This document shows positions 53,326 through 62,375 of a DNA stretch of 64,000 nucleotides, piece by piece (the first letter of the stretch is position 1; each line of letters opens with the position of its first letter). The notes beneath the pieces are model-generated. The model was given only the letters and a program-made list of their open reading frames with translations. It searched no databases and had not been told where the DNA came from. The stretch is from Flexifilum sp963727545 (GTDB lineage: Bacteria; Chloroflexota; Anaerolineae; Aggregatilineales; Phototrophicaceae). The DNA lies in NCBI GenBank assembly GCA_963727545.1, contig CAVSGS010000017.1, positions 1 to 64,000 of the forward strand. Direction: 5' to 3'. The translations under genes and the position numbers were made by a program.

Positions 53326-55443
53326 CTAGGGCAGACCGGCGCTCTCCTCCATGAAGACGTTTTGACTGCGCAGCGGCGTCTCGCCGGGGGCGGGTTCGAG
53401 CCGCCGATAGGTGCCGTCCGCGCCGAGTTCCCAGCTATCGAGGTTGTCCTCTAGCTCGGTGCTGAGGACGTGGAGCACCTGCTGCTGAATGCGCTCGTCC
53501 ATCACCGGGAAGACGACCTCGACCCGGTTATAGAGGTTGCGCCGCATCATGTCGGCGCTGCCGAGGTAGACGCGCTTATCCGGCGGCGCGTTCTGGAAGT
53601 AGAAGGCACGGCTGTGTTCGAGGTAGCGCCCGACAATGCTGATCACGCGGATATTCTCGCTCAAGCCGGGGACGCCGGGACGCAGACAGCAGATCCCGCG
53701 CACCAGCAGGTCGATCCGCACCCCCGCCTGTGACGCCTCGTACAGTTTTTGGATGATCAGGTCTTCTTCAAGCTGGTTCATCTTGAAGATCAGCCGCGCC
53801 GGTTTGCCCGCATGAGCAGCGGCGATCTCGTTGTCCATCAGCGCGACTAAACCGGGCAGCAGAAATTCCGGCGCGACCAGCAGGCGGCTGTATTCGGTCG
53901 CCGGAGCGTAACCGGTCAAGCGATTGAACAGGCGTGAGGCGTCGTCGGCGATCTCCTTGTTGCAGGTGAATAAGCCGATGTCGGTATACATGCGCGCCGT
54001 CGATGAGTTGTAGTTGCCGGTGCCCAGATGCACGTAACGGCGCACGCCGTCGTGCTCGCGGCGCACCACCAGCGCGATCTTGGCATGGGTCTTGACCGGC
54101 AGTTCCTCGACGCCGTAGGTCACGTGGACGCCCTTCTCATCCAGCGCCCGCGCCCATTCGAGGTTGTTCTCCTCGTCGAAACGGGCTTTCAGTTCCACCA
54201 GCACGGCGACCTGCTTGTCGTGCTCGCGGGCATCCATCAGCGCTTGGACGATCGGCGAGTTGCGCCCGACGCGGTAGAGCGTCACTTTGATCGCCAGCAC
54301 GTTCGGGTCGCGGGCAGCGGCTTCGAAGAAGGTCTCGACCGGCAGGAACGAGTCGTAAGGATGATGGACGAGGTAATCGCGGCGACGGATCGCCGCGAAG
54401 ATGTCCGCGCCGTCGGCGATCCCTTCGGGCAGGCGCGGCAGATAGACCGGATATTTCAAGTCCGGCATATCGAGCGCTGCCAGCTCCATCAAGCTGCTGC
54501 CGCCCAGCGCGCCGTTGACCAGATAGACGTCCCGCTGCGAATCGACGCCGAGGTGACTGATCAGCCGGTTGAGCGTGCGCGTGCTGATTTCGTCGGGGAC
54601 GCTCAAGCGGACGACCGAACCGAAGCGGCGCTCGCGCAAGCTCTCCTCGACGATCTCGCTGATGTCGACTTCCGGGTCTTCCTGCTCGTGCTCGAAGTCG
54701 ATGTCGGCGTTACGGGTGACGCGGAACGGCGATTGATCGATGATCTTCATGCCCGGAAACAGCAGATCGAGATTGCGCGCGATCACGTCTTCCAGCCAGA
54801 CCATCGTGATCCCCTCGCCCGGGGCATCGTCATCGCTGCCGTACTTGCGCAGCACGTCGTTGACGTTGGTCAGGCGCGGGATACCGTCGGGAATTTTCAG
54901 GCGGACGAATTCCTGCTCGCCATTCGGGTCGCCTTCGCGTTTGAGCGAGACGGCGAGGTTCAAGCTGAGGTTGGAGATGAACGGAAACGGGCGCGCGTGA
55001 TCGACCGCCAGCGGCGTCAGCACCGGGAAAACTTCCTCGTAGAAGTAAGCCCGCAGCGCATCTTGCCACGCCGGGGTGAGGGTGCTGACCTCGGTAATCA
55101 CCACGCCATATTCGAGCAGCCGTCCCAGCAGTTCGCGCATGATCTCGCGCTGATGCCGCATCATGTCGAGCACGCGCTCGCGGATTTCTTCGAGCAGCGC
55201 GGCATACGGCTCGCCGTCGGGACGCCGCGCCTGCAAGCCGAGCTTGAGCTTCTTGTGCACCGTAGCGACGCGCACCATGAAAAACTCGTCCGTGTTGCTG
55301 CTCACGATCGCCAAGAACTTGATCCGCTCCAGCAGCGGGATGCGCTCGTCCATCGCCTGCGCCAAAACACGCCGGTTGAAGTCGATCCAACTGAGTTCGC
55401 GGTTGATGTAATTGTCGGGGGTCAGTTCCGGCAGTTCGTGCAT
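53326..55443 (-). CDS. ppk1: Polyphosphate kinase 1
   Basis: 705 residues, near the usual 690-720. NRELSWIDFNRRVLAQAMDE and LLERIKFLAIVSSNTDEFFMVR at the N-terminus, the autophosphorylated His in HLGTGNYN, and YLGSADMMRRNLYNRVEVVFP at the C-terminus identify PPK1. It makes polyphosphate from ATP reversibly and is cytoplasmic or membrane-associated. Its gene is alone between the LacI control region and the cyclase genes and does not appear to be in an operon with either. Confidence 0.95.
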   Translation of the reverse strand: MHELPELTPDNYINRELSWIDFNRRVLAQAMDERIPLLERIKFLAIVSSNTDEFFMVRVATVHKKLKLGLQARRPDGEPYAALLEEIRERVLDMMRHQREIMRELLGRLLEYGVVITEVSTLTPAWQDALRAYFYEEVFPVLTPLAVDHARPFPFISNLSLNLAVSLKREGDPNGEQEFVRLKIPDGIPRLTNVNDVLRKYGSDDDAPGEGITMVWLEDVIARNLDLLFPGMKIIDQSPFRVTRNADIDFEHEQEDPEVDISEIVEESLRERRFGSVVRLSVPDEISTRTLNRLISHLGVDSQRDVYLVNGALGGSSLMELAALDMPDLKYPVYLPRLPEGIADGADIFAAIRRRDYLVHHPYDSFLPVETFFEAAARDPNVLAIKVTLYRVGRNSPIVQALMDAREHDKQVAVLVELKARFDEENNLEWARALDEKGVHVTYGVEELPVKTHAKIALVVRREHDGVRRYVHLGTGNYNSSTARMYTDIGLFTCNKEIADDASRLFNRLTGYAPATEYSRLLVAPEFLLPGLVALMDNEIAAAHAGKPARLIFKMNQLEEDLIIQKLYEASQAGVRIDLLVRGICCLRPGVPGLSENIRVISIVGRYLEHSRAFYFQNAPPDKRVYLGSADMMRRNLYNRVEVVFPVMDERIQQQVLHVLSTELEDNLDSWELGADGTYRRLEPAPGETPLRSQNVFMEESAGLP

Positions 55444-55696
55444 GAGTCGACCTGTGGATTACTTGCCTGAATAGGCTAAATCTTATCCAACAGTCGGCGA
55501 AAGGTAAAGTGAAAGATGCGTTCTAGTCGTTAGCGAGGGGTTAAGACTCGCTGAGGGAATGCGGACTAAGCGCTCAAGCGCCCCGACGGATTTCAACCCG
55601 TCGCTAACAAAAACGCGATCCGCTGAAGGGGTCGCCTGAAACGCGCGAATTGCTTGTTATCTCTGGTAACCTACGCCCAAGACGGACGAAGGCACT

Positions 55697-55736
55697 CTCC
55701 CCTCCCTGAATTCGGGGAGGGGCTGGGGGTGGGGTC
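55697..55736. repeat. Short form of the CTCCCCTCCCTGAATTC element
   Basis: 40 bp with the GAATTC stem and GGGGTGGGGTC end, lacking the internal GCAAACC stem seen at 49272 and 50974. It abuts the stop of the cyclase at 55744. The rest of the 300-bp gap 55444-55743 has no gene. Confidence 0.8.
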
Positions 55737-55743
55737 AAAACCG

Positions 55744-57522
55744 TCACCCCAGCGTTCCCGTCGCGCGCTTCTTGCGCCCGACCACCTTGTACATGACGGT
55801 GAAATCCGTCCGCCCTTTGGTCTTGCGCGGTTCGAGCGCCTCGAAGTCGAAGTGATCCTTCACCTGCTCATACGTCGCCGCGCTGACGACGATCTCGCCG
55901 CGATGCGCGTTCTCTTGCAGCAGCTTGCTCAGTTCCATCGCGTCGCCGATCGCGCAGAACTCGCGCCGGTCTTGGCTGCCGACCGACCCCAAAAGCGCCA
56001 TCCCCGTGTGAATGCCCACGCCGTAGAACAGGCGCTGTTCTTCCGGCAGCACTTCGTGGAGCGCCAGCACGTCGTAGATCATGCTCAGCGCCGAGCGCAC
56101 CGCCCGCAGCGCGTGATCCTCTTGCGGATTGAGCGGCGTATTGAATAAGCCGGTCACGGCGTCGCCCATGTACTTATCGACCACGCCTTCGTACAGGTTG
56201 ACGGCATCGCTGGCGACGCTCAGGTACTTGTTGATGATCTCCATCAGGCGCTCCGGTTGAAGCTGCTCGCTGAAGGTGGTGAAGCCGCGCACGTCGGCGA
56301 ACAGCACCGTGATCTCGCGCTCCTGCCCGCCGAGCGTGGCGAGGTTCTCGCTGTGGATGTTCTCGACCAGCGCCAGCGGCAAATAGCGGCGGACGTGCGC
56401 CAACTGCGCCTCGCGCTCGTGCTGCTCGGTCAGGTCGTCGAGCACCAGCACGACGCCGCGACTCTCGCCCGCGTCGCGCAGCGGACTCATGACGATATTC
56501 CAGATGCGCTTGCCCGAACCGTTGAGCACGACTTCGGTTTCGAAGGTCTCCTGCGCGCCGATTTCGCGCACGCGCGCCAGCTTCTCGACAAAATCTTCGT
56601 TCAAACCGGGCAGCACTTCGTAGAGTTCCGCGCCGATGGCTTCGCCCTCGGTCACGCCGGTGATGTTGACCGCCGCCGGGTTGTACGCCATGATCACGTC
56701 GTCGCCGTCCAGCGTGATCAAGCCGCTGACGATCGACGTGAAGATGTTGTCCATCAGGTCGCGCATTTCGGTGATTTCCGCCAACTGCGCCCGCGCCGCC
56801 TCGAACAACCGCGCGTTCTCGATGGCGACCGCGGCTTGGTTGGCGAAGGCTTTGAGCAGGTTCAGTTCGTGATCTTTGAACAGCGCCGAAAGCGCGCGGT
56901 TATCGCAGTAGACCACACCGATCGCCTCGTTGCGCACGATCAGCGGCACGCACAAGATGCTCCGCAGTTGGTAGCCGACGATGCTTTCAAGGCTCTGATA
57001 ACGCGGATCGCTGCGGGCGTTGTCGGTCAGCACCGGCTCACCGGTGTCGAAGACCTGATTGACAATCGTGTTGCTGACAATGAACTCGTCGCGGACCAAC
57101 TGCTCGCGGTCGATCCCGCGCGCGACCCGAAATTCGAGGCTGCCGGTCGCCTTGTTGGTCAGCATGATGTAACCGCGCTCCGCGCCCGTCAGCTGGATCA
57201 CGGTGTCCATCACCTGATTGAGCACGCTGTCGGTATCCAGCGACGAGTTGATCAGCGCGGTCGTCTCCGCCAGCGCGCGCAGCTGCCGCAGTTCGATCTG
57301 CCGCATCATGATCTGCCCCGCCAGCGTCCCCAGCCGATCCTGAATCTCGTGCAGGTCGTCCAGCGACCCCAGCGGCAAGCCCATCGCCCACTGCCGCAGC
57401 ACGATCCGCTGGCTGCGCAGCAGCTCGTTGAGTTCGTTCACGTCCTTCGTCAGTTGGCGCAGCTGCTCCTGCACCGACTCCTTCATGCGAGATTTGCGAA
57501 TGCGTGAGGTGGATTCAGTCAT
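55744..57522 (-). CDS. GAF-PAS class III nucleotidyl cyclase, metal-site subunit (C1-like)
   Basis: 592 residues from ATG 57522, overlapping the upstream gene's stop by 4 bases; the frame extends to 57876 but that part lies in the upstream gene. N-terminal basic coiled coil (about 1-90), GAF (about 85-235, SSLDTDSVLNQVMD to NQAAVAIENA), PAS (about 255-375) and class III cyclase catalytic domain (about 395-580). Metal Asp410 (VLFADVRGF) and Asp454 (KYMGDAV) are present, with Lys450. The positions of the transition-state Asn and Arg hold Glu530 and Leu534 (CAIGDAMELSKLL), and Cys523 stands at the purine-specifying position. So it lacks half of a normal active site and probably works with the partner encoded upstream. 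Confidence 0.9.
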   Translation of the reverse strand: MTESTSRIRKSRMKESVQEQLRQLTKDVNELNELLRSQRIVLRQWAMGLPLGSLDDLHEIQDRLGTLAGQIMMRQIELRQLRALAETTALINSSLDTDSVLNQVMDTVIQLTGAERGYIMLTNKATGSLEFRVARGIDREQLVRDEFIVSNTIVNQVFDTGEPVLTDNARSDPRYQSLESIVGYQLRSILCVPLIVRNEAIGVVYCDNRALSALFKDHELNLLKAFANQAAVAIENARLFEAARAQLAEITEMRDLMDNIFTSIVSGLITLDGDDVIMAYNPAAVNITGVTEGEAIGAELYEVLPGLNEDFVEKLARVREIGAQETFETEVVLNGSGKRIWNIVMSPLRDAGESRGVVLVLDDLTEQHEREAQLAHVRRYLPLALVENIHSENLATLGGQEREITVLFADVRGFTTFSEQLQPERLMEIINKYLSVASDAVNLYEGVVDKYMGDAVTGLFNTPLNPQEDHALRAVRSALSMIYDVLALHEVLPEEQRLFYGVGIHTGMALLGSVGSQDRREFCAIGDAMELSKLLQENAHRGEIVVSAATYEQVKDHFDFEALEPRKTKGRTDFTVMYKVVGRKKRATGTLG

Positions 57523-59273
57523 GCTTGGAAGACCTCGTAGATGCGCGTGAGCTGCGTGCGTCCCTTGACCTGAATCAACTCGCGCTCGTCGAAGCGGAAC
57601 TGCGCAAACGAGTCGTTGTGATCGGCAATGTGGCGCACCGTATCCTCGCTGACGATGATCTGTCCGGCGGTGGCGTTCTCTTGCAGCCGCTTCGACAGGT
57701 TGATCGTGTCGCCGATGGCGGTGAAGCTGCGCCGGTTCAAGCTGCCGACGTTGCCGAGCGTCGCCACGCCGGTATGAATGCCGATGCGGTAGTAATGCGG
57801 CTGCGGGTCGATCCCCAGTCGCTGATACAGATCGACGAAGGCGTCGCGCAGCACCAGCGCTGTCTCGACCGCGCACGAGGCATGATTGGCGTCCGGGTTC
57901 AACTGCGTGTTGAACAGCACCATGATCTCGTTGCCCATGTACTTGTCGATGATGCCCCGCGCTTTGTGGATCGCATTGGTTGCCACCTCAAGGTAAACGT
58001 TGAGCAGTTCCATCAACTGCTGCGGGCGCGCCCCTTCGTCGAGCACGTCGTAGGGGCAAACGTAGACGAACATGCTGGTCATCTCGCGGCGCTCGCCGCC
58101 GAGCGCCAGCCCCGCGATCTGCTCGATGTTATCGACCATACCCGGCGGTAGATAGCGGGTCATCAGTTCCAGCGATTCCTCGCGCTCGCGCTGGACGGTC
58201 AGGTCGTCGAGCACGACCGCGACCCCCTGCGTCTCGTCCGCCATGTTCTTGAGCGGGCTAAGCTTGAGGTTGAGGATCGTCTCGCCGCGCTGCGGGATGG
58301 TCGTGTGTGCCTCGAAAACTTCCGGCTGATTCTGCTCGCGGACGGTGTGCATGTAGCCGGAGAAATCGGCAACCCGCGGCAGCAGTTCCGGCAGCAGCCG
58401 ATTCAGCGCCTCATCCGGCGGCGTCGCCAAAATTTGTCCGGCGGCGCGGTTGAAGGTCATCACCCGGTCGTCGGCGTTGCTGGTGATCACGCCGCTGGCG
58501 ATCGAGGCGAAGACGTTTTCCATCAACTCCTTGACCTGCGTGATCTCGCGCAGCGTCGCCTGCACGCGGTTGTAGAGGATCGCGTTCTCGATGGCGATGG
58601 CGGTCTGGTTGGCGAACGCCATCAACAGGTTGAGTTCGCGTTCGGTGAAAACGCCTTCCTTGAAGCGGTTATCGACGTAAACCGCGCCGGTGATCTTGTC
58701 CTTGTAGATCAGCGGCACGCACATGATCGAGCGCAGCGTGAACTTGGCGACTGTCTCGCTGCCCTGCATCCGGGGGTCGGCGGCGGCATTATCAGTCAGC
58801 AGCGACTTACCCGACGTGAACACCTCGTGCAGCACCGTCCGGCTGATGTCGGCACCCTGCACCTCGTCCGGTTCGGCGTCCGGCTCGCGGCAGACGCGAA
58901 ACTCCAGTTCGTCGGAGTCGGTGTTGCGCAGCAGAATGTAGCCGCGTTCCGCGCCGGTCAAGTTGATGATTTCGTCCATCGCCTGCGCTAAAATTGCATC
59001 CGGGTCCAGCGACGAGTTGATCAGCGCCGAGGTTTCGGTCAGCGCGCGCAGTTGTTCGAGTTCGGTTTCCTCGTAATGCAGGTGATTTTCGAGCGTCGCC
59101 AATTCGTGATCGACAAGGTGAATGTGCGTAATCACGTCGGGCGCGAGGCTGAGATTGCGCATTTGAAGCAGCGCTTGCTGGTTGTTCAGCCCGATGTTGA
59201 CCCGGTGACTAAGCTGGCGTAGTTGCCGAATCCCCTCGAAAGGGGCAGACTGATCCCTGTCGTTGGCGGTCAT
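57519..59273 (-). CDS. GAF-PAS class III cyclase homologue, substrate-site subunit (C2-like, metal aspartates lost)
   Basis: 584 residues. Same layout as the following gene: N-terminal helical region, GAF (about 85-235), PAS (about 250-365), catalytic domain (about 390-580). Both metal positions are changed: Tyr404 replaces Asp in MFVYVCPY and Asn448 replaces Asp in KYMGNEI. The transition-state Asn525 and Arg529 are kept (AIGDTINLSKRL), as is Lys444, and Thr518 stands at the purine-specifying position, as in some cyanobacterial adenylyl cyclases. Alone it should be inactive. Its stop overlaps the start of the C1-like gene, which supports coupled 1:1 synthesis and heterodimer formation. Confidence 0.9.
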   Translation of the reverse strand: MTANDRDQSAPFEGIRQLRQLSHRVNIGLNNQQALLQMRNLSLAPDVITHIHLVDHELATLENHLHYEETELEQLRALTETSALINSSLDPDAILAQAMDEIINLTGAERGYILLRNTDSDELEFRVCREPDAEPDEVQGADISRTVLHEVFTSGKSLLTDNAAADPRMQGSETVAKFTLRSIMCVPLIYKDKITGAVYVDNRFKEGVFTERELNLLMAFANQTAIAIENAILYNRVQATLREITQVKELMENVFASIASGVITSNADDRVMTFNRAAGQILATPPDEALNRLLPELLPRVADFSGYMHTVREQNQPEVFEAHTTIPQRGETILNLKLSPLKNMADETQGVAVVLDDLTVQREREESLELMTRYLPPGMVDNIEQIAGLALGGERREMTSMFVYVCPYDVLDEGARPQQLMELLNVYLEVATNAIHKARGIIDKYMGNEIMVLFNTQLNPDANHASCAVETALVLRDAFVDLYQRLGIDPQPHYYRIGIHTGVATLGNVGSLNRRSFTAIGDTINLSKRLQENATAGQIIVSEDTVRHIADHNDSFAQFRFDERELIQVKGRTQLTRIYEVFQA

Positions 59274-59486
59274 TGCGCTAAAATCCTGTTAACAGATTTA
59301 TGAAACTTCATTATACAACGCACTCGCCTAATCACGCCGCGCTAAAACCTTTGCCCGGCTGCTGCGTATAGAGAACGTATGGTTAGGAAGCCGTCAGCAG
59401 TCAGCGCTCAGCTATCAGCGCCGCCGAAGGTCGCTGCACCTTAACGAAATCAGACGGAGTATGTTCCCGCTCTAACCGGCGTTTAT

Positions 59487-59642
59487 CTCTCCTCTCTCAG
59501 AAACGTGGGAGTGGGGTCGGGGGTGAGGGGGTTGTAGGGGCGGGTTTGAAACCCGCCCCTACGGACAAACTCCGATTCAGACGACCCATCCCGCCGCGCT
59601 TCGCTCCCCCTCGCATTATGGAGAGGGGGTTGGGGGGTGAGG
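59487..59642. repeat. Repeat cluster ahead of the FtsX-type permease
   Basis: The 435-bp gap 59274-59708 contains no gene. It has a TCTCTCC...GTGGGAGTGGGG stem ending GGGGGTGAGGGG (59487-59530), a 29-bp GTAGGGGC palindrome with inner GGGTTTGAAACCC (59534-59562), and a CTCCCCCTCGCATTATGGAGAGGGGG stem (59604-59642). AGCTGATAGCTAACTGC-type low-complexity sequence follows at 59658-59700. Confidence 0.8.
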
Positions 59643-59708
59643 TTTGCTGACCGCTGAAAGCTGATAGCTAACTGCTAATCACTAATCGCTATCTATTAGG
59701 ATGAACTA

Positions 59709-62315
59709 ATGCGCCGTCTCCTGTTTTACCTGAATTACGCTGCCCGCAACCTGCGCCGCAACACCCGCTGGACGACTTTCGCCGTGTTCTCGATTGCGGC
59801 GGGCGTGGCGACCGTCGTCGCGCTCCGCAGCCTCGGCTTGGCGATTGGCGATACGCTGGTCGACAACGTGCGCCTGAGTAATCACGGCGATATCACCATC
59901 GACCGGGGTGGAATGGGCGGCAACGTCTTCGGTTTCTCCGCTTCCGGCAGCGAGGCGGTCTTTTCCGCTGCCGAAGTCCAGCGCGTCGAGCAGTGGGCGA
60001 CCCAAAACGGCGCGACGGTCAGCGAATACTACCGCGCCTCCAACATGCAGGTGACGGCGGTCGATGCCGTCACCGTTGGGCGACCGCAGTTCGTCAACGT
60101 CATGCTGATCGACCCGCAAACCTTCCCGCCCACCGGTCCGATCTACGCGCTTCAGCCGCAGAACGCGCCGATCAGTTCGCTGTTCACCGGCGGCAACGAC
60201 ATCGTCATCAGCCAGAACCTCGCCGACCAACAGGGCTTGCACGTCGGCGATACGGTCCGGGTCAGCAACACGACCGAGCAGTTCACCGTGCGCGGCATCG
60301 TCAGCACCGACCTTGAGGCGAGTATCGAAGACCCCTTCGCGGCGATTTTCGGCTTCGCCTATATCGATCAAAGCGCCGCCGAGACGCTGAGTCTCTCGAC
60401 CCAGCCCAACACCATCAGCCTAATCGTTCCCGAAGGCACGGACATTCCGCAAGCCGCCCAAGACCTGAGCAATCTCACCGGCGGCAACTTCACCACCGTC
60501 ACCGCTCTACGTCACCGAAATTCGATCATCGCCGACGCCTTGGGGCGCTTCATCGTGGTGATGGGCTTGGGCGCGCTGCTGATCGGCGGCGTCGGCATCA
60601 TCAACACCATGCTGGTGATGGTCGGGCGGCGCACCGAGGAGATCGCGGCGCTCAAGACCTTCGGCTTGAAAGGACGGCAGGTCGGCGCGCTGTTCTTCGC
60701 CGAAGCCTTCCTGCTCGGCGTCATCGGGAGCGTCGTCGGCTGTATTCTCGGCGTCATCCTCAGCATCGGCGTGAACCGGTATGGCGAGGCGTTCATCCAG
60801 CAGCATCTGGTGTGGCGTATCTACCCCGAAGCGCTGCTGTTCGGCGCGTCGCTGGGCGTCGTCGTGACGCTGGTGTTCGGGATTCTGCCGGTGCTGACTG
60901 CCAACCGCATCCGCCCGGCGATCATCCTGCGCCCCAACGAGACCCACGTCGCCGGGGTTGGCGTGCTCCAAGCGCTGATCGCGTTGGTGATCGTCGTCCT
61001 CGTGATCGGCGTGATCGCCGGGCAAATTCTCGGCAGCATCGTCGTCGGGATCATCGGCGTCGCCGTGACGCTGCTGGTGCTCGGCATCCTCGTCTGCCTG
61101 CTCTGGGTGGTCGTCTGGCTGGTGAGTCACCTGCCGTCGTTCGGCAGTGTCGATCTCCGGCTGGCGCTGCGCAATCTGACCTCGCGCCGCATCCGCACCG
61201 CGACGACGCTGCTCGCCTTGAGCGCGGGCATGTTCGCGCTCAGCAGCATCACCTTCGTCGGCGTCGGCACGCGCGAGATTTTGCAGTTCCAACTCACTCA
61301 GAATTTTGGCGGCAACGTGCTGGTCTTCCCCGCGCTGAGCCTCATCTCGCAGCCGCTGGCACAGGGTCTGCTGACCAGCCAGCTCCAAGGCGTCGAGGGC
61401 GTCGAGAACAACACGCGGCTCTCGCTCTACAACTCCCGGCTGATCGGTGTCAACGGCGAAACGCCGGTTGACAGCGAAAGATTCGGCGGACCACGCCGCG
61501 CCTTTTCCGCCAGCCTGCTCGAACGCAACAGCACGAACCCTACCGCGATTCAGGCACGCGTCGTCAGCGGGCGCGACTTGACCCCGGCGGACAAAGGTCA
61601 GAAGGTGATGGCGGTGGCGGAAGATTTCGCCCAAGGGCAGGGCATCGACGTCGGCTCGACCGTGACGCTGCAAACGCCTGATGGTCGCCAAACCTTCACC
61701 GTGGTCGGCATTTTGCAGAGTACCGGACAGGTCAGCTTCGGCAAGCTGTTCATCCCACCGGGCAACGAGGACGGCGCGCAGCCCAGTATTCAGTTCAACG
61801 TCCTGCAGGTCGATTCTGCCCACCTGAACGCGGTGCTGCTCAAGCTGTCGGAGAATCCGCTGGTGTTCGCCTTCGACATCAGCTTCATCGACGGGCTGCT
61901 CAAGCGCTTGATCGACCAGTTCTCGGCGCTGCCGACCGTCGTCGGCTTGCTCTCGCTGTTCGCGGCGGCGGTGGCAATGGCGAATACCGTCTCGCTGCAA
62001 ACGCTGGAGCGGCGGCGGCAGATCGGCGTGCTCAAGGCGGTCGGGCTGAAAGGGCGGCGCGTCCTGTGGATCATGCTGCTCGAAAACACGCTGATCGGCT
62101 TGCTCGGCGGGCTGATCGGCATCGGCGTGAGCGCGCTCGGCGTCGCCATCATGACGTGGATCGGTCAGGGCGACGCGATCCCCATCCCGCGCGAGGCGCT
62201 GCCGGTTGCGGTCGCGCTGGTGATCGCCTCGGTGCTGATCGCGTGGACGGCGACTTTCCTCAGTGCCCGCGTCGCCGTGCGCGAGCGCGTCGCCAACGTC
62301 CTGCGTTACGAGTAA
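59709..62315 (+). CDS. FtsX/MacB-type ABC transporter permease, double domain
   Basis: 868 residues with an AGGA site 7 bases before ATG 59709. Each half has a first helix, a large extracytoplasmic domain and three following helices (FtsX domain, PF02687). First half: FAVFSIAAGVATVVALRSLGL, then RHRNSIIADALGRFIVVMGLG with RRTEEIAALKTFGLKGRQV. Second half: SLFAAAVAMANTVSLQTLERRRQIGVLKAVGLKGRR. Such permeases act with a LolD/MacB-type ATPase to move lipoproteins or peptides across the envelope. No ATPase gene lies nearby in the window, so the partner must be elsewhere. Confidence 0.88.
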   Translation: MRRLLFYLNYAARNLRRNTRWTTFAVFSIAAGVATVVALRSLGLAIGDTLVDNVRLSNHGDITIDRGGMGGNVFGFSASGSEAVFSAAEVQRVEQWATQNGATVSEYYRASNMQVTAVDAVTVGRPQFVNVMLIDPQTFPPTGPIYALQPQNAPISSLFTGGNDIVISQNLADQQGLHVGDTVRVSNTTEQFTVRGIVSTDLEASIEDPFAAIFGFAYIDQSAAETLSLSTQPNTISLIVPEGTDIPQAAQDLSNLTGGNFTTVTALRHRNSIIADALGRFIVVMGLGALLIGGVGIINTMLVMVGRRTEEIAALKTFGLKGRQVGALFFAEAFLLGVIGSVVGCILGVILSIGVNRYGEAFIQQHLVWRIYPEALLFGASLGVVVTLVFGILPVLTANRIRPAIILRPNETHVAGVGVLQALIALVIVVLVIGVIAGQILGSIVVGIIGVAVTLLVLGILVCLLWVVVWLVSHLPSFGSVDLRLALRNLTSRRIRTATTLLALSAGMFALSSITFVGVGTREILQFQLTQNFGGNVLVFPALSLISQPLAQGLLTSQLQGVEGVENNTRLSLYNSRLIGVNGETPVDSERFGGPRRAFSASLLERNSTNPTAIQARVVSGRDLTPADKGQKVMAVAEDFAQGQGIDVGSTVTLQTPDGRQTFTVVGILQSTGQVSFGKLFIPPGNEDGAQPSIQFNVLQVDSAHLNAVLLKLSENPLVFAFDISFIDGLLKRLIDQFSALPTVVGLLSLFAAAVAMANTVSLQTLERRRQIGVLKAVGLKGRRVLWIMLLENTLIGLLGGLIGIGVSALGVAIMTWIGQGDAIPIPREALPVAVALVIASVLIAWTATFLSARVAVRERVANVLRYE

Positions 62316-62375
62316 GGAGTAAAATAGAGGCAGAGTTCGGCTCAATCTCTGACAATCTAGGGTGAGGAGTCTGCT

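Noticed and set aside
54028..55470. Long plus-strand open frame opposite polyphosphate kinase
   Set aside because: Shadow of a highly conserved gene in GC-rich DNA; no ribosome site or family character.
30047..59562. CRISPR array made of the GTAGGGGC repeats
   Set aside because: Copies are hundreds to thousands of bases apart, with no regular spacers and no cas genes.
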